From assembly GCA_031257015.1 (NCBI GenBank), contig JAIRPK010000022.1, forward strand, positions 31,172 to 95,171: 64,000 nt of DNA, read 5' to 3'. The notes under the pieces are model-generated. The model was not told the origin of the DNA. It saw only the letters and a program-made list of their open reading frames with translations, and did not search any database. This document shows, one piece after another, positions 8,128-18,223 of the stretch; position 1 is the stretch's first letter; each line of letters begins with the position of its first letter. The position numbers and the translations under genes are program-made. The DNA comes from Tannerellaceae bacterium. Its GTDB lineage: Bacteria > Bacteroidota > Bacteroidia > Bacteroidales > Tannerellaceae.

Positions 8128-10179
8128 CTAGATTTTCCATCGCATAAGGATTTGTATGTCGGTCTTGTCTTGACCTTCGATTTCTTCGAGGTCGGAGTTG
8201 ATGGTTTCTCTGTCGGAGTAATGGCTGTTGCCGATTTTCATGGTGAGGGCGAGGCACTTGAGGATGTCCCAGCGGATGAGGGTTGCGAGGCGGAGGCCTT
8301 TTCCGCAGAGTTGCGGGCGACTGTATGCGTGTGTAGCGCTCTTTTCGAGCGAGATGAGGCGGGTGGCGCCGTCGGGGGCGTTGAACCATGCGGCGTAGAG
8401 GTTTATTTGTAATGGCTGGCGGGGAATGGCGCATCCGGCGCTTTGCGATATGGCGATGCCTCGGCTGAGGGTTTCTGCTTCGGAGTATGCAACGCCGTCG
8501 GCGGCGGTTTTGAGGTCAATTGCGCCGAGGCGATATTGAGAGTGAAGGCGAAGACTGCGGCGGGAGCATGGCATGGTGGGGTGGGGGGCTGATGCAGAGG
8601 CGGCGTTCTTTTCCTTTTGCCGGTATTTGTATCGGATATAAAATGTGAGTTCGTCGGATTGCGGGTAATCGACTTGCGCCATATATTCGATGCCGGTGGA
8701 TGGCGCGTCAATGCCGAACTTGAGCCATGGGTGGCGGAAGCTGTCGATGTAGGCTGACAGCAGGAGGTCGGCGAAGGGGTTGAAGCGCATGGCGGCATAG
8801 AATCCTTCTTCGTTTTGAGTTGTGGTGCTTTGGCTGAAGGCGTTGGCGAAAAATGCCTGGTATTGCCTGTCATAGTATCGGTGCAGGAACAGGAGTTCGA
8901 GCCTTGAGGTTGGGTAGTATTTGATGGCGTTGAGCGTTGCGATGGCTTTATTTGCCGAGATGGCTGTTTCGCCGAATATCATGATGTTGCGCTTGCGAAT
9001 GGTATAGTCGGCGCTGATGTTTGTGTTTTCATGCCCGCGGAAGAGGAAGATGTTGCGTGGCTGCGGTTTGGGAATGATTTTGTGGTTGACGAAGCGGTAG
9101 TTTATGGCTGTGAGGCCGACGGAGAGTTCGGCGGAGGAGTAGAGGATGTTGCCTCCGATGGTTTGCATCTTCAGTGTATGTTTTTTTTGCATTTCGCGGG
9201 GAAGGTTGTGGAGGCCGTCCGTTTTTATGGATGCGATGTAGTTACTGTCGGTCACGGCTGCGTCGAGATGGCGGAGGGAATAGAAGGCGCTAATGTTTAT
9301 GTTCTTGCAGTCCAGGGTGAGGGCTGCTCCGCGCAGGAAGTCGTATTCGTTAGCGGATGCGTGGCGTGTGAATCCGTGTGTTCGCTTTTCCTGCCGGACG
9401 AGTGTTGACGTATGGCTGGGAACAAACTCCGAGCTGATCGTCAGTCCTTGTCCGAACGTGGCTTTGTAGTCGCCCAGGGCGATGCTTTGAAGTATGCCTG
9501 TGTTTTTAAGGAGGAAGTGAGCGGAGTAGAAATCGTATCCCTTGTTGTTTTTGTTGAGAAGGGCTTCGCCTGCATCTTTCTCTGCCGTTATGCCGGCTTG
9601 CAGTTTGTCGCGCAGGCTAACCGTGTACCTGAGCGAGTGGTAGAACTGTTCGCCGAGATATTTCCGGTTGGGGTATTGGGCGGCGATACTGTCCGGCAGG
9701 TCGCGGTAGCCCTTCTTTTGTTGCAGGCAGCGATCGTATCTCAACAGTATCTCATGGCGACCGTATTTCGGTAGATATTTGAGGGGAAGTGGCGGTCGGC
9801 CTCCTTCTTTTTCAGGAACGTGGACGAAAGGCAGGAGAAGTTCGCGCGTGGCATGATTTAATCCTTTAACGTCTTTAAGTTCATAAATGCTCACCATCTT
9901 GCCGTAACGTTTTATATGGGAAAGGATGCTGTTAATATGTTCGTCGGTGAGGAACGGAAGGCGTCGCAAGTCGCCGGCCTTAACGGTGTTGAGGTCAAAT
10001 GGATGTTCGGAAATGTCCGACAGTTCGGAGTAGAGCATTTCCATGCGGGTGTCATCCTCATCGTCGCCGGCCATTTCGTTAACATACTCGATCCATTTCC
10101 CGGAATGTTCAACCGTTTGGCTACGGCTTGCGGGGTAGCAGGCAAATAGCACGCTACATATTAATATACAGTGTCGCAT
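8128..10179 (-). CDS. Helix-hairpin-helix N-terminus plus outer-membrane barrel-like protein
   Basis: 683 residues with a signal peptide (cut near residue 20). An HhH/ComEA-like region is at ~55-135 (PFDLNTVKAGDLRRLPFLTD and VSIYELKDVKGL). A long part rich in alternating strands follows, with GQGLTISSEF, YDFLRGAAL and EYMAQVDYPQ, consistent with a beta-barrel. This architecture is common in Bacteroidales and has no established function. It is the second gene of a leftward operon, eight bases after the smaller barrel gene. Its 3' end abuts array A. Confidence 0.75.
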   Translation of the reverse strand: MRHCILICSVLFACYPASRSQTVEHSGKWIEYVNEMAGDDEDDTRMEMLYSELSDISEHPFDLNTVKAGDLRRLPFLTDEHINSILSHIKRYGKMVSIYELKDVKGLNHATRELLLPFVHVPEKEGGRPPLPLKYLPKYGRHEILLRYDRCLQQKKGYRDLPDSIAAQYPNRKYLGEQFYHSLRYTVSLRDKLQAGITAEKDAGEALLNKNNKGYDFYSAHFLLKNTGILQSIALGDYKATFGQGLTISSEFVPSHTSTLVRQEKRTHGFTRHASANEYDFLRGAALTLDCKNINISAFYSLRHLDAAVTDSNYIASIKTDGLHNLPREMQKKHTLKMQTIGGNILYSSAELSVGLTAINYRFVNHKIIPKPQPRNIFLFRGHENTNISADYTIRKRNIMIFGETAISANKAIATLNAIKYYPTSRLELLFLHRYYDRQYQAFFANAFSQSTTTQNEEGFYAAMRFNPFADLLLSAYIDSFRHPWLKFGIDAPSTGIEYMAQVDYPQSDELTFYIRYKYRQKEKNAASASAPHPTMPCSRRSLRLHSQYRLGAIDLKTAADGVAYSEAETLSRGIAISQSAGCAIPRQPLQINLYAAWFNAPDGATRLISLEKSATHAYSRPQLCGKGLRLATLIRWDILKCLALTMKIGNSHYSDRETINSDLEEIEGQDKTDIQILMRWKI

Positions 10180-10187
10180 GATTCGCG

Positions 10188-11006
10188 TTAAAAAAAGTAT
10201 GAAACGCCCATCCCGCTGCTTGCTCCCAGCAGGGGATGAAGGACGCCGGCTACGTCAATGCCGAATCGTAAATACTTGTATCCTATTCCGAAAGATGGGA
10301 GCGGCGGCGAGAGTTTCATTCCTCCCCTGATATGGAAGTCGTTGAACGCGGTACATTCCAGTCCGATGCCGCAGTCCAGCGCCTGGCCTTCCGCGTATCC
10401 GATATTTCCCGACACTAACACGGCCTCAGTCATCGTCCATTGGGCGCCGGCCTGAACTGTTCCGGGCGTAAACTTCTCTCGGCTGTGTTTTTCTCCAATG
10501 TCTGCCGAAGGATAATTCATAATCGTCAGTCCCAGCAGCAATCTCTCACTGCAATACCAGCTCAATCCGACATCGGCAGCGAGCGCCGACCGGCGATCTT
10601 CTTCATCCGTAGCGGTCTGTATCATTGCATACTCGACTGCCACGCCGAGCGCCCAGCGTTTGCCCAGTTGCCTGGCAGTTGCCCAGCGAAAGAGGCTTTC
10701 CCGATAATCATCATAGCCGAAAGATGCAACATGCAAGCCTGTCGAGACGAAATGCCCCGGCAGTATGCCTCCCGCATTGAGCGTGCATAGTTCTTTCAGC
10801 GAGTACCGGTTAAAACAGTTCATTTCCAGGCGTGCCCCTTCAGCCCAAGCCGCCAGCGAGGGGTTGAACAGAACGCTCGTGACCGTTTCGCTGCCGCCCA
10901 GCCCCAAGCTGCGCATGTCTCCGGTGCGGAGATTATCAAGAGAAAATAAGTGCGTATGAAAACATGTAAGGAATAAAAAACATAGAAGGTTTGGTCGTAT
11001 ATTCAT
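10188..11006 (-). CDS. Outer-membrane barrel-like protein, PorV/PorQ-like
   Basis: 272 residues with a signal peptide (~1-22). The mature N-terminus LRTGDMRSLGLGGSETVT...FNPSLAAW resembles PorV/PorQ and FadL-type proteins, in which an early Gly-rich stretch and an 'NP' motif precede the barrel. Amphipathic strands fill the rest and the chain ends in an aromatic residue (YFF), the usual signal for BAM insertion. Related Bacteroidota proteins serve type IX secretion, but no other T9SS gene lies here, so that role is only a possibility. Confidence 0.6.
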   Translation of the reverse strand: MNIRPNLLCFLFLTCFHTHLFSLDNLRTGDMRSLGLGGSETVTSVLFNPSLAAWAEGARLEMNCFNRYSLKELCTLNAGGILPGHFVSTGLHVASFGYDDYRESLFRWATARQLGKRWALGVAVEYAMIQTATDEEDRRSALAADVGLSWYCSERLLLGLTIMNYPSADIGEKHSREKFTPGTVQAGAQWTMTEAVLVSGNIGYAEGQALDCGIGLECTAFNDFHIRGGMKLSPPLPSFGIGYKYLRFGIDVAGVLHPLLGASSGMGVSYFF

Positions 11007-11030
11007 CTCATTATTATATTAAAAATCGTG

Positions 11031-11038
11031 CAAATATA
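11031..11038 (-). promoter_or_regulatory. -7 promoter element for the outer-membrane protein pair
   Basis: The minus strand reads TATATTTG (TAnnTTTG), 24 bases before the ATG at 11006. Confidence 0.5.
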
Positions 11039-11195
11039 GGCCGGAAAGTTCATTCTGGCAAGCGCGGAGAAGCTTTCGCGACCGTGTTCTTGCGTCTGGG
11101 GGCGTAATTTCTCTCATTTTCAGGAATAAGTTTAGCGGTAATAATATAATGTGTATCTCGCTTGCTTTCCTGTTGTGAATGGAAATGACGGGAAA

Positions 11196-11235
11196 CAAAA
11201 ATCTCCGCAAGGACATGGTCTTTTGCGGAGATTTC
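11196..11235 (-). terminator. Terminator after the TPR gene
   Basis: AAATCTCCGCAA and TTGCGGAGATTT form a 12-bp stem. On the minus strand it is followed by TTTTTGTTT, about 50 bases after the stop of the leftward TPR gene. Confidence 0.75.
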
Positions 11236-11286
11236 CGGATGCTGGGGGGACTGAATGTCTTGTTCTTTTCCGAGGGGACGAAGAGA

Positions 11287-13491
11287 TTAGTCCATCATAT
11301 ACCGTAGCTGGTCGAACATGAAGGGAACGTCGTTTTTGTCTATCCCGGCGGCGACGAGGTATGGGAGGTCTTTTTCAAAGTATTCGATGAAGGTGTCCAT
11401 ATCGACTTTGAAGTCATATTCTTCGTCTCCTTCCTGGCTTTTAATGGCGAGGAAGTAGTAGTTAATTGCTTCGGAGAATTTCTTTCTTGCCCAGGAGGTG
11501 TGGCCTGCATTGATGAAGTCGTGTACGGCGAGCGTGTCATTGTTCGCTCCTTCTTCCAGTAATTTCTTATAGTATTCAAAGGCTTGGTCATACTTGCCGG
11601 CGAGGAAGAGCGCCCATGCCAAAGGACGCCATGCACGATGAGTTTTTGTGTCCAGATAATCTACTTTGAAATAGTATTTGAGTGATTCTGCGTGCTCGCC
11701 GAGTTCGAGGTAGCAATGGCCGATGCTTAACTGGATAGATAGATTGTCGGGGTTCATACTTTCAAGTCTGCGATAGTACTCCAGCGCTTGGGCGGGGCGT
11801 CCTGTTGCACGGTAGCATCCGGCAATTCGTTTGATGAGCCATTTGCTCTGGGTGTTGATGAGGTCAGCCTGTATGTATTCGGCAATGGCGGCGTCGATGT
11901 CTCCTTTCATTTGCTGGCAGTATCCGGCTTTCTGCATGAGCATGTCGTTGTTTGGGTCTGCGATTTTCAGCTTCATGAATAAGTCGAAGGCTTCGTCGAA
12001 GTAGTTTTTTTTCAGATAGTATTCGGCTATGATGGAGAGGCTTTCGTTGTCGGACAGGTATGGACGGAGGATGGGAAGGTTATAAAAGTCGAGGGGCAAG
12101 AGGAAAATGTCGTTGTAGTCTCCGCGGAAGTGATGAAGCTTGAAGAACCGGTAGAGGTCTTGGATACATTGGCTGACGATAACGTCGAATTTGCCCTTTT
12201 CGCCGACGATTATGTCCTTGAATTGCGACATGGCTTCTATCGTGTTGCCGTGCAGCTGGCTGAGGAAGCGTTGTCGTTCGGGCGACGGCTGTCTGATAAT
12301 GGAGAGGAGGAAGGAATATTTGTCGGAGTTGCAGAGGAAGATTAGGGCGTCGGTTATTGACCGCAGGCCGTTTCGTGTATCGTCATCTTCTAGTTCTTCG
12401 AGGTTGGAGTGGTTGGACATGAATGGGAGGAACCAGTTGCTCATGTCGCGGAAGAAATCGAAGTGTTTTAGATAGGCAAATGTAGAGTGCATTACGTCGG
12501 CTCCTTCCATTTGAAGTTCGTTGTATTCTTCGATTGATTTTCCGAGAGCTGTATCTTCCAGCATTTCTTGCCATTCGGGATTTTCCTCCTCGAACATTTC
12601 GGGGTTAAAGTCATGGATATTCATCTTGTTCATGTTGGGGACGTATTTTGTCATTTTGGGAATGATTTCATCATGAAGCTTGCGCGTTATTTTGTCCGTT
12701 TCCTTGGCAAGGATGAATTTCAGGGTGATGGTACGCAGGCGTTTGGCGAATCCGGGAGTTTCGGCCAGGGCTGCCAGCCGATTGCTTATTTGTGGATAAA
12801 ACCCAGTGCGTTTGTGATGTATATATAGCATGATTAAGAGGCCTATCAGCGCTCTGGCACGCACTTCTTCATGTTTTCCTTCGTCGGAGGCATGGAGAAG
12901 GAGCAGAAACTTTTCCTTGTCAAAGTAGGAGAAGAGGCTTAACACCAGGGCTGAGACTACCTGGCAGCCGGTCGTGCAGGGAAGTTTTTCATCATCCAAT
13001 ATCTCGGTGATGTCATTGTATTCATCATGGGAAATCCGAGCAGAGAGCCATATACGGTTAAATATTTGTATCAGGGTCTTCTCGTAATAGTAGTTAGATT
13101 CGTATTCACATACGACGGATACTCTATTATACAGATCTTTAATAGCCTGGTTGCCGTCAAAGTATGAACGGTTCTTCCTCAACGCATAATAAACCGGCGG
13201 GGCTTCACATTCTTCCATCAGGCGCAGCTTGGTTAGTTCCGCAATTTCGTACAGCGAGCTTAGCATATCGTCATATATTTGCTTCTGCATAGGATCCGGC
13301 GCATAGATAAGGCGATAGTTCAACATCCGTTTATATGTTTCTTCCAGTTCAAGAACCTTGTCGAGGGAAATCGCATCGGGAGCATGATTCAGGAAACTTT
13401 GCAGGCAACCAAAAGCATTTTTGAGTTCTTTCTTGTCGAGCAACTCCATTATTCGCTCATAAGAAAGGTTTATGTTCTGTTTTGTTATCAT
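11287..13491 (-). CDS. Large tetratricopeptide-repeat protein
   Basis: 734 residues, no signal peptide, mostly helical. The C-terminal half has clear TPR units, e.g. AEYYLKKNYFDEAFDLFMKLKIADPNN (~485), AAIAEYIQADLINTQSKW, QALEYYRRLESMNPDNLSIQLSIGHCYLELGEHAESLKYY and FEYYKKLLEEGANND (~640). The N-terminal half is helical without recognised motifs. It is probably a cytoplasmic scaffold; partners are unknown. It is transcribed alone and leftward from a promoter that diverges from lepA. Confidence 0.8.
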   Translation of the reverse strand: MITKQNINLSYERIMELLDKKELKNAFGCLQSFLNHAPDAISLDKVLELEETYKRMLNYRLIYAPDPMQKQIYDDMLSSLYEIAELTKLRLMEECEAPPVYYALRKNRSYFDGNQAIKDLYNRVSVVCEYESNYYYEKTLIQIFNRIWLSARISHDEYNDITEILDDEKLPCTTGCQVVSALVLSLFSYFDKEKFLLLLHASDEGKHEEVRARALIGLLIMLYIHHKRTGFYPQISNRLAALAETPGFAKRLRTITLKFILAKETDKITRKLHDEIIPKMTKYVPNMNKMNIHDFNPEMFEEENPEWQEMLEDTALGKSIEEYNELQMEGADVMHSTFAYLKHFDFFRDMSNWFLPFMSNHSNLEELEDDDTRNGLRSITDALIFLCNSDKYSFLLSIIRQPSPERQRFLSQLHGNTIEAMSQFKDIIVGEKGKFDVIVSQCIQDLYRFFKLHHFRGDYNDIFLLPLDFYNLPILRPYLSDNESLSIIAEYYLKKNYFDEAFDLFMKLKIADPNNDMLMQKAGYCQQMKGDIDAAIAEYIQADLINTQSKWLIKRIAGCYRATGRPAQALEYYRRLESMNPDNLSIQLSIGHCYLELGEHAESLKYYFKVDYLDTKTHRAWRPLAWALFLAGKYDQAFEYYKKLLEEGANNDTLAVHDFINAGHTSWARKKFSEAINYYFLAIKSQEGDEEYDFKVDMDTFIEYFEKDLPYLVAAGIDKNDVPFMFDQLRYMMD

Positions 13492-13519
13492 ATCTACTAA
13501 AATTCGTGTATTTAATGTC

Positions 13520-13527
13520 CAAAAGTA
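13520..13527 (-). promoter_or_regulatory. -7 promoter element for the TPR gene
   Basis: The minus strand reads TACTTTTG, 28 bases before the TPR start. It is back to back with the lepA promoter. Confidence 0.5.
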
Positions 13528-13548
13528 AAGGTTTCCACTCTAAATTCC

Positions 13549-13556
13549 TATCTTTG
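13549..13556 (+). promoter_or_regulatory. -7 promoter element for lepA
   Basis: TATCTTTG is an exact TAnnTTTG match 17 bases before the lepA ATG. Confidence 0.6.
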
Positions 13557-13573
13557 CGACAAAATAACAAGCA

Positions 13574-15361
13574 ATGAAAAATATTCGTAACTTTTGTATT
13601 ATAGCTCACATTGATCATGGAAAAAGCACTTTGGCCGACCGCCTGCTTGAATATACCAAAACCATTGAAGCGAATAACTTACAAGCGCAAATTCTGGACG
13701 ATATGGACTTGGAACGTGAACGCGGAATAACAATCAAGAGCCATGCCATACAAATGGAATACATATATAATAATGAAACTTACACTCTCAATCTAATAGA
13801 TACTCCGGGGCACGTGGATTTCTCCTACGAAGTCTCTCGCTCCATCGCTGCATGTGAAGGGGCTTTGCTTATTGTGGACGCCGCGCAAGGCATACAGGCT
13901 CAAACAATCTCCAACCTTTACATGGCTATTGAGCATGACCTGGAAATCATCCCTGTCATTAACAAAATTGACCTCCCAAGCGCTATGCCTGACGAAGTGG
14001 AAGACCAAATAATCGAACTCCTCGGATGTTCACGCGAAAGTATCCTCCGCGCCAGCGGAAAAACAGGGGAAGGCGTATATCAAATACTTGAGGCTATCGT
14101 AAAGAAAGTCCCATCTCCCGCCGGAAATCCGGATGCGCCGCTACAATGCCTGATATTCGACTCGGTTTTCAATTCTTTCAGAGGCATAATCGCATATTTC
14201 AAAGTGGTAAATGGCATAATCCGCAAAGGAGACATGGTTAAATTCATTGCTACCGGCAAAGAATATGATGCCGACGAGGTAGGCATCCTGAAACTCGAAA
14301 TGTCCCCACGCAACGAAATAAGAACGGGCGACGTCGGCTACATTATTTCAGGTATCAAATCGTCAAATGAAGTAAGAGTAGGAGACACAATCACGCATAT
14401 CAAAGGCGGAGCAACAGAAGGAATCGCCGGTTTTGAAGAAGTCAAACCGATGGTCTTCGCAGGTGTTTATCCAATCGAAAGCGAAGACTTTGAGAATCTA
14501 CGTTCATCGCTCGAAAAACTCCAGCTCAACGACGCATCGCTTACATTTCAGCCGGAAAGTTCCGTTGCGCTCGGATTCGGCTTCCGTTGCGGATTCCTTG
14601 GATTGCTGCACATGGAAATTGTACAGGAAAGGCTTGAACGGGAGTTTGACATGAATGTAATCACAACTGTGCCTAACGTTTCTTACCATGTTTATGACAA
14701 AAAGGGCAATTGTATCGAAGTCCACAACCCAGGCGGCCTTCCTGACCCTACGCTAATAGATCGTATCGAAGAACCTTATATTCGCGCCTCCGTTATCACT
14801 AATACGACTTATATAGGCCCGATTATGACGCTATGTCTGGGCAAACGTGGAATCCTGGTCAAACAAGATTATATCTCCGGCGACAGGGTTGAAATCTTTT
14901 ATGACCTTCCTCTTGGCGAAATCGTAATTGACTTTTACGATAAGCTGAAAAGCATATCCAAGGGGTATGCCTCTTTCGACTATCATTTGCATGACTTCAG
15001 ACCGGGAAAGCTAATCAAGCTGGACATCCTTCTTAATGGCGAACCGGTTGACGCTCTTTCCACATTAACGCACGTTGACAACAGCGTTTCCTTCGGACGG
15101 AAAATGTGCGAAAAATTAAAAGAACTCATTCCTCGCCAGCAATTCGACATAGCTGTGCAAGCAGCCATCGGATCAAAAATCATCGCCCGCGAAACAATTA
15201 AAGCCGTTCGCAAAGACGTAACTGCCAAATGCTATGGCGGCGATATTTCCCGCAAACGCAAACTTTTGGAAAAACAAAAGGAAGGCAAAAAACGCATGAA
15301 GCAAATTGGAACCGTCGAAGTTCCGCAAAAAGCCTTCCTCGCCGTTTTGAAACTGGACTGA
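13574..15361 (+). CDS. lepA: Elongation factor 4 (LepA)
   Basis: 595 residues, full length. G1 [13 protein letters not shown] (~10-22), switch region [13 protein letters not shown]3 DTPGHVDF (~77), G4 NKIDLP (~128). EF-G-like domains follow, then the LepA-specific C-terminal domain with [27 protein letters not shown] and the basic tail [28 protein letters not shown]. It is a ribosome-associated GTPase that acts on elongation or initiation when translation stalls. It is a single-gene unit. Confidence 0.98.
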   Translation: MKNIRNFCIIAHIDHGKSTLADRLLEYTKTIEANNLQAQILDDMDLERERGITIKSHAIQMEYIYNNETYTLNLIDTPGHVDFSYEVSRSIAACEGALLIVDAAQGIQAQTISNLYMAIEHDLEIIPVINKIDLPSAMPDEVEDQIIELLGCSRESILRASGKTGEGVYQILEAIVKKVPSPAGNPDAPLQCLIFDSVFNSFRGIIAYFKVVNGIIRKGDMVKFIATGKEYDADEVGILKLEMSPRNEIRTGDVGYIISGIKSSNEVRVGDTITHIKGGATEGIAGFEEVKPMVFAGVYPIESEDFENLRSSLEKLQLNDASLTFQPESSVALGFGFRCGFLGLLHMEIVQERLEREFDMNVITTVPNVSYHVYDKKGNCIEVHNPGGLPDPTLIDRIEEPYIRASVITNTTYIGPIMTLCLGKRGILVKQDYISGDRVEIFYDLPLGEIVIDFYDKLKSISKGYASFDYHLHDFRPGKLIKLDILLNGEPVDALSTLTHVDNSVSFGRKMCEKLKELIPRQQFDIAVQAAIGSKIIARETIKAVRKDVTAKCYGGDISRKRKLLEKQKEGKKRMKQIGTVEVPQKAFLAVLKLD

Positions 15362-15380
15362 TCTTTCTAATCGCGTGCCG

Positions 15381-15428
15381 GCTTCAATTTTTACAGTTTT
15401 TCCTTGAAGCAAAAGGTTCGCGTTTTTT
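15381..15428 (+). terminator. Possible terminator after lepA
   Basis: GCTTCAA (15381-15387) pairs with TTGAAGC (15404-15410). An eight-T run follows, but only after a 12-base spacer, so this is a weak candidate. Confidence 0.35.
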
Positions 15429-15652
15429 TTATGTCTTATTTTTCGCCATATTCTCTTTTATCTATAAAAATGCTGGCTCGGAGCTTGGGATCTCGTCAAA
15501 CAATATTTACAGTCGGTGTCCCTAAATATAATTTTAGAATTATAACCAATCCATGGCATCACAAATATTAAGACGCGGAATAAGCGATGCGAATTTTTGA
15601 TATAAATAATAAAGTTATTGCCAGCCAGGCCATTAATTTTTCATTCAACAGT

Positions 15653-15870
15653 TTACCGATTGATTTTCTGAAATAACTCTACGGCACTTTCCACACCGAT
15701 GCGCGAACTTCCGTCACCGGTGCGCGAACTTCCGTCACCGGTGCGCAGACTTTCCGCACCGGTGCGGAAATCTTCGGAACACACGACAATACCCCCGGTG
15801 ATAATTCTAATTTTAATGTTCCAGGATTGCTGAGAAATGTTCGGCATTTCTTTTTCAGATTCGCTTGCGA
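15653..15870 (-). repeat. Array B': four 21-bp units with flanks homologous to array B
   Basis: Four 21-base units lie at 15684-15767. On the minus strand each is GCGCACCGGTG followed by (C/A)CGGAAGT and variants; the core CGCACCGGTGCG is a perfect 12-base palindrome. Both flanks match array B at 40840-41310. One side shares GCCGTAGAGTTATTTC exactly. The other aligns over about 90 bases at roughly 65-70% by eye (AGCGAA...AAAAAGAAATG, CAGCAATC, GGAACATTA). An open minus-strand frame covers the locus but has no ATG upstream of the conserved part. The next stretch, 15871-16212, shows no gene. Confidence 0.85.
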
Positions 15871-16212
15871 TTCTCCTTTTCCGTGAAATTCCTGCGCCAA
15901 GAAAAAGACTGAATTTTACTGATGATTGCCAAATACTCAGGAATAAATTATGATTTATGTTTATGCCTAATTGACAGTTCCGTTTTAAAATACATGAATC
16001 AGCTCCAGGTTGCAAACAAGACTTCTTGCAAACAGAGGCTATGGCTATACATTTTTATTGAAAGATGTTTACAGAAATATGCGATTCTCCCTTAATATTC
16101 AATCTGGCTGCTACGGTTTGTAACCTTAATTTTGACGGTAAACGATTTTTGGAAGAGTAATAGTTTCACGAAATCACGTTGCATCTCCAAGCGCGATTGT
16201 CATGTTTGACAC

Positions 16213-16251
16213 ACAAAAAGGCCGTTGCTTCAGTATGTTTCGCAACGGCCT
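16213..16251 (-). terminator. Terminator after queF
   Basis: AGGCCGTTGC and GCAACGGCCT form a 10-bp perfect stem, followed on the minus strand by a T5 run, 35 bases after the queF stop. Confidence 0.85.
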
Positions 16252-16285
16252 CCTGTTAGATATATTTAAATAAAAGAATACTGAT

Positions 16286-16741
16286 TCAAAAAGTTGATTT
16301 CATGTTGAAAAGCCTGGTTTGCGCAAGGGATTCATATTTACTCCCCGGTTCGCCGTAGTTGGCATAAGGGTGGATGCTGATTCCTCCGCGGGAATTAAAC
16401 AGCCCGGTCACTTCGATATAGCGTGGTTTCATGAGGCTTTCAAGGTCGCGCAGGATGATATTTACGCAGTCTTCATGGAAAGCGCCATGATTGCGAAAGC
16501 TGAAGAGGTATAGCTTGAGGCTTTTGCTTTCCACCAGCTTTTGGGCGGCGATATAATTAATGTGCATGGTTGCGAAATCAGGCTGCCCGGTGACGGGGCA
16601 GAGGGATGTGAACTCCGTGCAGACGAGGCTCACCCAATAGTCCCTGTCCGGGTGCGGATTTTCAAACGCTTCAAGCAATTGCGGGGAGTATTGCGCGGCG
16701 TAGTCGGTTTTCTTGCCTAGGAGGTTTAGGTTGTGCTCCAT
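16286..16741 (-). CDS. queF: NADPH-dependent 7-cyano-7-deazaguanine reductase QueF
   Basis: 151 residues, the length of the short unimodular QueF type. The nucleophile Cys lies in [12 protein letters not shown] (~47-58). The NADPH/substrate region [21 protein letters not shown] (~72-92) is the QueF signature. It reduces preQ0 to preQ1 for tRNA queuosine. It starts 12 bases after the fucosidase gene and is last in the long leftward run. No other queuosine gene is in the window and no preQ1 riboswitch was seen. Confidence 0.95.
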   Translation of the reverse strand: MEHNLNLLGKKTDYAAQYSPQLLEAFENPHPDRDYWVSLVCTEFTSLCPVTGQPDFATMHINYIAAQKLVESKSLKLYLFSFRNHGAFHEDCVNIILRDLESLMKPRYIEVTGLFNSRGGISIHPYANYGEPGSKYESLAQTRLFNMKSTF

Positions 16742-16753
16742 TGCTAGTTTTAT

Positions 16754-18196
16754 TTACGAGACATTAAACAGTCCGACCCGGTTGATTATGGGAGAGGCAA
16801 GAGAACTGGTGATACGTAATCTGATTTTACTTCCTTTGGCCGGCGCGAAACGGAGAATGCGCTTGTATCCGATTGTTGTTCCTTCGGCGATTTGCGTCCA
16901 TTGCCCATTTGCGGCATCCCAATTGTCGATGGCAAATCCTGAGATTCGTTGTCCGAGCGTGATATATTCCTGGAGGACGATGCAGTTGAACTCTTTTTCT
17001 TCGCGAAGATTTATTTCTATCGAGGGCGAAGCGTCGTTGTCCATGGGGCACCAGAAGGAATCGTAGTCTGAACTGTTTACGTTTTGAGCGGCATGAGCTT
17101 TATGTGGCCTTCTGACGCTGGACGCTTTAAATTCGCCATAACGGAGGAAGTTGTCGGCAAAGGCCATGTCTCTCTCCTTCTTAAATTCCATGAGGCTGAT
17201 GGAGTCGATTGGCGAAATGCGCCCTTCGCGGTTTGGCGGGACATTGAGGAGAAGGTTTGAATTTCTGCCGACGGAGGTATAGTATATATCCATAAGTTGG
17301 CGTCCGGTTTTCACTTCGTTATCCGTGGAGGCGCTGTAAAACCATCCGGGGCGGATGGATATGTCTGTTTCGACCGGCACCCATGCGTTTCCGTAGATAT
17401 TTCCCCGTTGAAGAGTGTCCACTGGCGGCGCACCTTTTCCCGGTTCAAAGCCTGCGATATTTAAGCGCCCCCAATTGGTTTCGGATGCAACGCCTCTTTC
17501 GTTGCCGACCCATCTGCATCCAGGACCGACATCGCTAAAGATGACGATGTCAGGTTGATTTGCGTATATCGTCCGGTGGAAGAGCGGCCAGTCGTAGATT
17601 TGCCTTAATTGCCCTTTGTCTGCGTCACCATTAGCGCCGTCGAGCCATTGTTCAAAGACGGGGCCATATTGGGAAAGAACTTCGTTCAGTGTTCCGGCAA
17701 AGACTTCGTTGTACTGTGGCGTTCCGTAGTCTGGATGGTTTCTGTCCCACGGAGAGACATATACGCCGAAGTCAAGGCCATGCCGCTTGCACGCTTCGGA
17801 GAGTTCGCGTAGCACGTCTCCTTTTCCGTCTCTCCAGCTGCTTTCTCTAACGGTATGTTTGCTGTATTTGCTTGGCCACAAACAGAATCCGTCATGATGT
17901 TTAGCAGTTAAGATGATTCCTTTCATATCCGCGGCGATTGCAGTTCGCACCCATTGTTCACAATCAAGGGCGACGGGGTTAAATACATTGGGGTCTTCTT
18001 GTCCGTCTCCCCATTCCTTGTCTGTGAAAGTATTAGGGCCGAAGTGCACGAACATGTAGTATTCTCGCTTTTGCCATTGCAATTGTTGAGGTGTTGGCGT
18101 TGGGCCGTATGGAAGAAGAGGGGCGGTAATGCCGCAGGATGCGAGCAGGATGAGCAGGAGAGGTAATGTAGCTGTTTTTAACAGTTTGTGTTTCAT
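16754..18196 (-). CDS. Alpha-L-fucosidase, GH29, lipoprotein
   Basis: 480 residues. Lipobox LLASC gives the lipidated Cys at 21. The GH29 catalytic domain spans ~30-350: FVHFGPNTFTDKEWG, KHHDGFCLWPS and EQWLDGANGD, whose Asp is the expected nucleophile. A C-terminal F5/8-type beta-sandwich (~370-480) ends WTQIAEGTTIGYKRILRFAPAKGSKIRLRIT. It removes L-fucose from glycans at the cell surface or in the periplasm. It sits 27 bases after yqeY, so it may be co-transcribed with the division cluster, an unusual setting for a glycosidase. Confidence 0.9.
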   Translation of the reverse strand: MKHKLLKTATLPLLLILLASCGITAPLLPYGPTPTPQQLQWQKREYYMFVHFGPNTFTDKEWGDGQEDPNVFNPVALDCEQWVRTAIAADMKGIILTAKHHDGFCLWPSKYSKHTVRESSWRDGKGDVLRELSEACKRHGLDFGVYVSPWDRNHPDYGTPQYNEVFAGTLNEVLSQYGPVFEQWLDGANGDADKGQLRQIYDWPLFHRTIYANQPDIVIFSDVGPGCRWVGNERGVASETNWGRLNIAGFEPGKGAPPVDTLQRGNIYGNAWVPVETDISIRPGWFYSASTDNEVKTGRQLMDIYYTSVGRNSNLLLNVPPNREGRISPIDSISLMEFKKERDMAFADNFLRYGEFKASSVRRPHKAHAAQNVNSSDYDSFWCPMDNDASPSIEINLREEKEFNCIVLQEYITLGQRISGFAIDNWDAANGQWTQIAEGTTIGYKRILRFAPAKGSKIRLRITSSLASPIINRVGLFNVS

Positions 18197-18223
18197 GAAT
18201 AATTACGAGAGTATAAATTAATA

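Noticed and set aside
8119..9774. Plus-strand frames opposite the HhH/barrel gene
   Set aside because: They lie entirely on the antisense of a convincing 683-codon gene and show no protein-like features. The same pattern occurs opposite most genes in the window.
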